The notes under the pieces are model-generated. The model did no database searches. It was not told where the DNA came from and saw nothing but the letters and a program-made list of their open reading frames with translations. Of a stretch of DNA of 32,349 bases, positions 31,918 to 32,349 are shown piece by piece. The translations under genes and the position numbers were made by a program. Source of the stretch: Planctomycetota bacterium (GTDB lineage Bacteria > Planctomycetota > Planctomycetia > Pirellulales > Pirellulaceae); assembly GCA_027622275.1 (NCBI GenBank), contig JAQBZB010000078.1, positions 1-32,349 of the forward strand, in the 5' to 3' direction. Within the stretch, counting starts at the first letter, position 1. Each line of letters starts with the position of its first letter.

Positions 31918-32223
31918 TTAACCAAGCTCGCTACGGTTGTTGTTCGCTGAAGCGACAATCGCAACCTTCATCAGTTCAACGCGTCTGTTGACCTTCAGCT
32001 TCTTCTGAATTCGCGACAGATGATTGCGAACCGTTTGGGGACGCAAGTCAAGTGCATGTGCGATGCGATGATCGTTCGGTTCACGAACGAATTCTCGAAG
32101 AACCACCTGCTGCTGAGCCGTCAGTTGTGCAAGGTCGACCAGCACTCCTGCCATGAGTGCGTCAAGCTTCCACTCCGCCGACTCGGAGACTCGATCGTTC
32201 GCGTCTCGCGAATCAGCGTCCAT
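31918..32223 (-). CDS. Small LuxR-type helix-turn-helix regulator
   Basis: The protein has 101 residues. The C-terminal two-thirds (about 33-92) read LTAQQQVVLREFVREPNDHR, IAHALDLRPQTVRNHLSRIQ and KKLKVNRRVELMKVAI. This is the GerE/LuxR DNA-binding helix set, and it also resembles sigma region 4. The N-terminus (1-30) is short and polar, with no receiver or ligand domain, so the protein is an orphan HTH. GAGGG lies about 9 nt before ATG 32223. A microsatellite (32247-32285) fills the leader. It is divergent from nothing in view and lies 114 nt before the Cys-rich gene on the same strand, so it may control that operon or be its first gene. Confidence 0.75.
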   Translation of the reverse strand: MDADSRDANDRVSESAEWKLDALMAGVLVDLAQLTAQQQVVLREFVREPNDHRIAHALDLRPQTVRNHLSRIQKKLKVNRRVELMKVAIVASANNNRSELG

Positions 32224-32246
32224 CGCAATGCCCTCTAGTCGCGCCG

Positions 32247-32285
32247 CCTTCCTTCCTTCCTTCCTTCCTTCCTTCCTTCCTTCCT
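32247..32285. repeat. Tetranucleotide microsatellite (CCTT)9.75 upstream of the HTH gene
   Basis: Nine CCTT units and a partial one sit 24 nt upstream of the HTH start (read GGAA on the coding strand). The frame is open through the repeat, from the codon after the TAG at 32286-32284 down to the ATG, but it contains no ATG, GTG or TTG. The repeat therefore lies in the leader, not in the protein. On the mRNA it forms a string of AAGGA-like ribosome-binding motifs. Confidence 0.9.
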
Positions 32286-32349
32286 AGTATCTAGTGACGA
32301 ACGTGGATTCTAGTCGTTTCAAGTAGAATCTAAAACGGACACCGATGTT

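Noticed and set aside
1-32349. tRNA or rRNA genes
   Set aside because: No cloverleaf with a T-loop GTTCRA consensus and acceptor pairing, and no conserved rRNA segment, was seen on either strand by eye.

Overview
The window looks like a chromosomal segment of a planctomycete, probably Pirellulales-like. The evidence is the gene content: a DUF1559 pseudopilin domain with an H-X9-DG motif, a TIGR03067-type secreted domain, a Ser/Thr kinase with C-terminal TPR-like repeats coupled to its own sigma factor, a Legionella_OMP-type (Lpg1974-like) barrel, a DUF1573 protein, and an LpoB/COG3014 lipoprotein pair. Weak or absent Shine-Dalgarno sequences, frequent GTG/TTG starts and intergenic hairpin repeats fit this too. 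I saw no rRNA, tRNA, CRISPR array or transposase gene. All domain assignments come from reading the sequence by eye; nothing was searched.

Positions 1-9.3 kb hold mostly single genes: a Tat-exported protein of unknown function, an M14 zinc carboxypeptidase, an outer-membrane porin (-), a thioredoxin-type arsenate reductase with a C12 tract just after its start codon, an ECF sigma factor (-), a seven-iron ferredoxin with a clear terminator, a secretin-like exported protein, and a ketosynthase homologue that has lost its catalytic Cys and one His. Positions 9.4-14.6 kb (+) carry the LpoB-like and COG3014-like lipoproteins, hisI-hisG, and a TAXI-type binding protein anchored in the membrane without a permease. 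Palindromic repeat elements separate these units.

Positions 14.6-23.2 kb hold a DsbD-like thiol:disulfide reductase (-), a kinase/sigma-factor pair with overlapping ends (-), and an ECF sigma factor followed by a secreted Spy-like helical, Gly-rich protein (+).

Positions 23.4-32.3 kb (-) are the most unusual part. A small LuxR-type HTH gene is preceded by a (CCTT)n microsatellite. It is followed by a 12-cysteine exported protein with a double-glycine-like site, a single-pass secreted protein, a membrane-anchored C39-like protease, a DUF1573 protein, a TIGR03067 protein, a polytopic GT-C/PTPS-related membrane protein, and a 955-residue fusion of a methyltransferase, a family 2 glycosyltransferase and a DUF1559 pseudopilin. 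Four of the junctions are 4-nt ATGA/GTGA stop-start overlaps, so the six downstream genes look like one translationally coupled operon. I propose it as a candidate system that makes, exports and processes a cysteine-rich envelope peptide or protein, together with envelope glycosylation genes. The last gene has itself been remodelled by an in-frame palindromic repeat insertion.
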